Origin: Acanthornis magna
Lineage: Eukaryota; Chordata; Aves; Passeriformes; Acanthizidae
Direction of reading: 5' to 3'
Assembly: GCA_036785705.1 (NCBI GenBank)
Contig: JAWUZG010000056.1
Location: 7,627,001 to 7,691,000 of the forward strand
Length of the DNA: 64,000 nt
Each line of letters starts with the position of its first letter. Position 1 is the first letter of the stretch. Positions 62,886-64,000 of the stretch are shown here, piece by piece. A program made the translations under genes and the position numbers. The notes beneath the pieces were generated by a model. The model did not search any database, was not told the origin of the DNA, and saw only the letters and a list, made by a program, of their open reading frames with translations.

Positions 62886-64000
62886 AAGCACTCAGAAATG
62901 CAGTCCTGCTAGTGACAAGACTCCACACCACAGATGCTCCCCCAACAGTTTAATGGCTAAGGGCTGAACATTTGGATCTGGGCTCACCCACTCAGCTCTT
63001 GGCATTTACTCGAGACATCAGGTTGGTTGTTCAGCGAGTCTGGGGAAGGTTAGTGTGGCAGGCAGGATTGTCTATACGAGTGCCTCTCTCCTCCATTCCC
63101 TATTCCCCTCCGAGTCAGCATCTCAGGCTGGGGACTAACACTAACGAGAAGACTCCACATTCACACTGTGTCAGGGAAATCAGATTTGTGCCAAAGAAAC
63201 ACAAGGAGGAGCACAGGTTAGACCATCTCTTGTGGGCAGGGGAGCAGTGAGTCTGTACTTGCCTCTTCAACAAAGGAAGGATTGCATCCTTCTCCTCAGG
63301 GTCCTCACCTAGTGTCCTTCCAACCCAGCTGAGCCAAACCAGAGGGCAAATCAGAGTAAAATATTCTATGCCTTGCAAAAGGTGAGGGAAGAACAAAGTG
63401 TGATTCTTCAGCCTGCTGTTTCATAGAGAGGCAACATGTGTCCATAATTCAATCTAGTGCTCACTCATTAGCTCTACAAAGCATTTGAACTTTCATTCAG
63501 AAATTGGATTTGGTAAATCTGATGCGTTCTGCCGTGGACCAGAAGGGAAGGTCATTAGAAAAATTACAAGGCTAAGTCCTTTTTACCTCAGAACGAGCTT
63601 TTGGATTTTGTTAATCAGATACATTTGTCATTTACATCGATGATAAACATTTAACAAGTAATCAGCTCTGGGAGGAGTGTGATTTACTGCTTCAGTCTGG
63701 GTTTGTGCTATTATTAACAATAATGTTTGGCACCAGTATAGCCAGTTTAAGCAAAGGATAGAACAGGTTTCCAAGCTCTAGCTGGCTCAATGTGGTTTTC
63801 CATGTCCTGATGAGAAGGGTTTGCCAGAAACAGGCTTGTTGGGATCAAAAGGACATGGAAAAACAAGAGCAGAGTCTTGTGCAAGTTTGTCATTGTGTTT
63901 AAGAATAAATGGTTGGATTTGATAGGGTTTCTTCTATTTTATTTCTCTCAGATGGATTTCATTTAAGACTGAGCTTTTCAGAGTAGTGCTGAGAAAAGAT
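62886..64000. other. Non-coding DNA, no gene seen
   Basis: Follows the exon candidate and may be its downstream intron. Overlapping frames of 92-93 codons (62972-63250 and 63115-63396) on opposite strands have no recognised domain. No transposon or RNA gene is seen. Confidence 0.5.

Noticed and set aside
1..64000. CRISPR array, operon, prokaryotic or phage system
   Set aside because: No spaced repeats, no dense co-directional genes and no ribosome-binding pattern; composition and repeats are those of vertebrate nuclear DNA.

Overview
The window looks like nuclear DNA from a bird, most likely a neoavian and perhaps a passerine. The reasons are three fragments of CR1-type LINE, a solo LTR opening with TGTCCTGGTTTCAGCTGG (the ERVL-like LTR family common in bird genomes), T/G-rich simple repeats and a low overall repeat load. 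This identification rests on recognising the repeats, not on a known gene.

I find no complete protein-coding gene. The DNA is mostly AT-rich. Open frames are short, overlap one another on both strands and show no recognisable protein family. The longest (192 codons, 53480-54058, + strand) runs antisense through an old CR1 copy and is explained by it. The best coding candidate is one short internal exon at 62768-62883 (+), with a good acceptor, a good donor and a single open frame. I do not recognise its product. The window is therefore either a gene desert or one or more very large introns.

Layout: 1-14220 is AT-rich non-coding DNA with T/G tracts at 3339 and 7311. A CR1 3'-end fragment (- strand) lies at 14221-14575. 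14576-32449 is unassigned, with an element rich in homeodomain and octamer motifs near 16200-16410 and a doubtful CR1 remnant near 20955. 32450-32785 is a compact CpG island, flanked on both sides by motif-rich AT-rich DNA (32030-32340 and 33110-33330). 32786-51055 is unassigned apart from small tandem duplications (35058, 35650, 47785), homopolymers, an A20 tract with an upstream AATAAA (41670-41730) and another motif-rich element (44340-44560). 51056-51642 is a solo LTR with near-matching 5-bp flanks. 53438-55385 holds two degraded CR1 copies, both on the - strand, separated by a GC-rich islet. 55386-64000 is unassigned apart from a palindrome at 58516, a T/G tract at 61817 and the exon candidate.

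I see no new multi-gene system. The points most worth checking are the CpG island with its flanks, the exon candidate, the motif-rich elements that may be conserved enhancers, and the LTR as a possible promoter.
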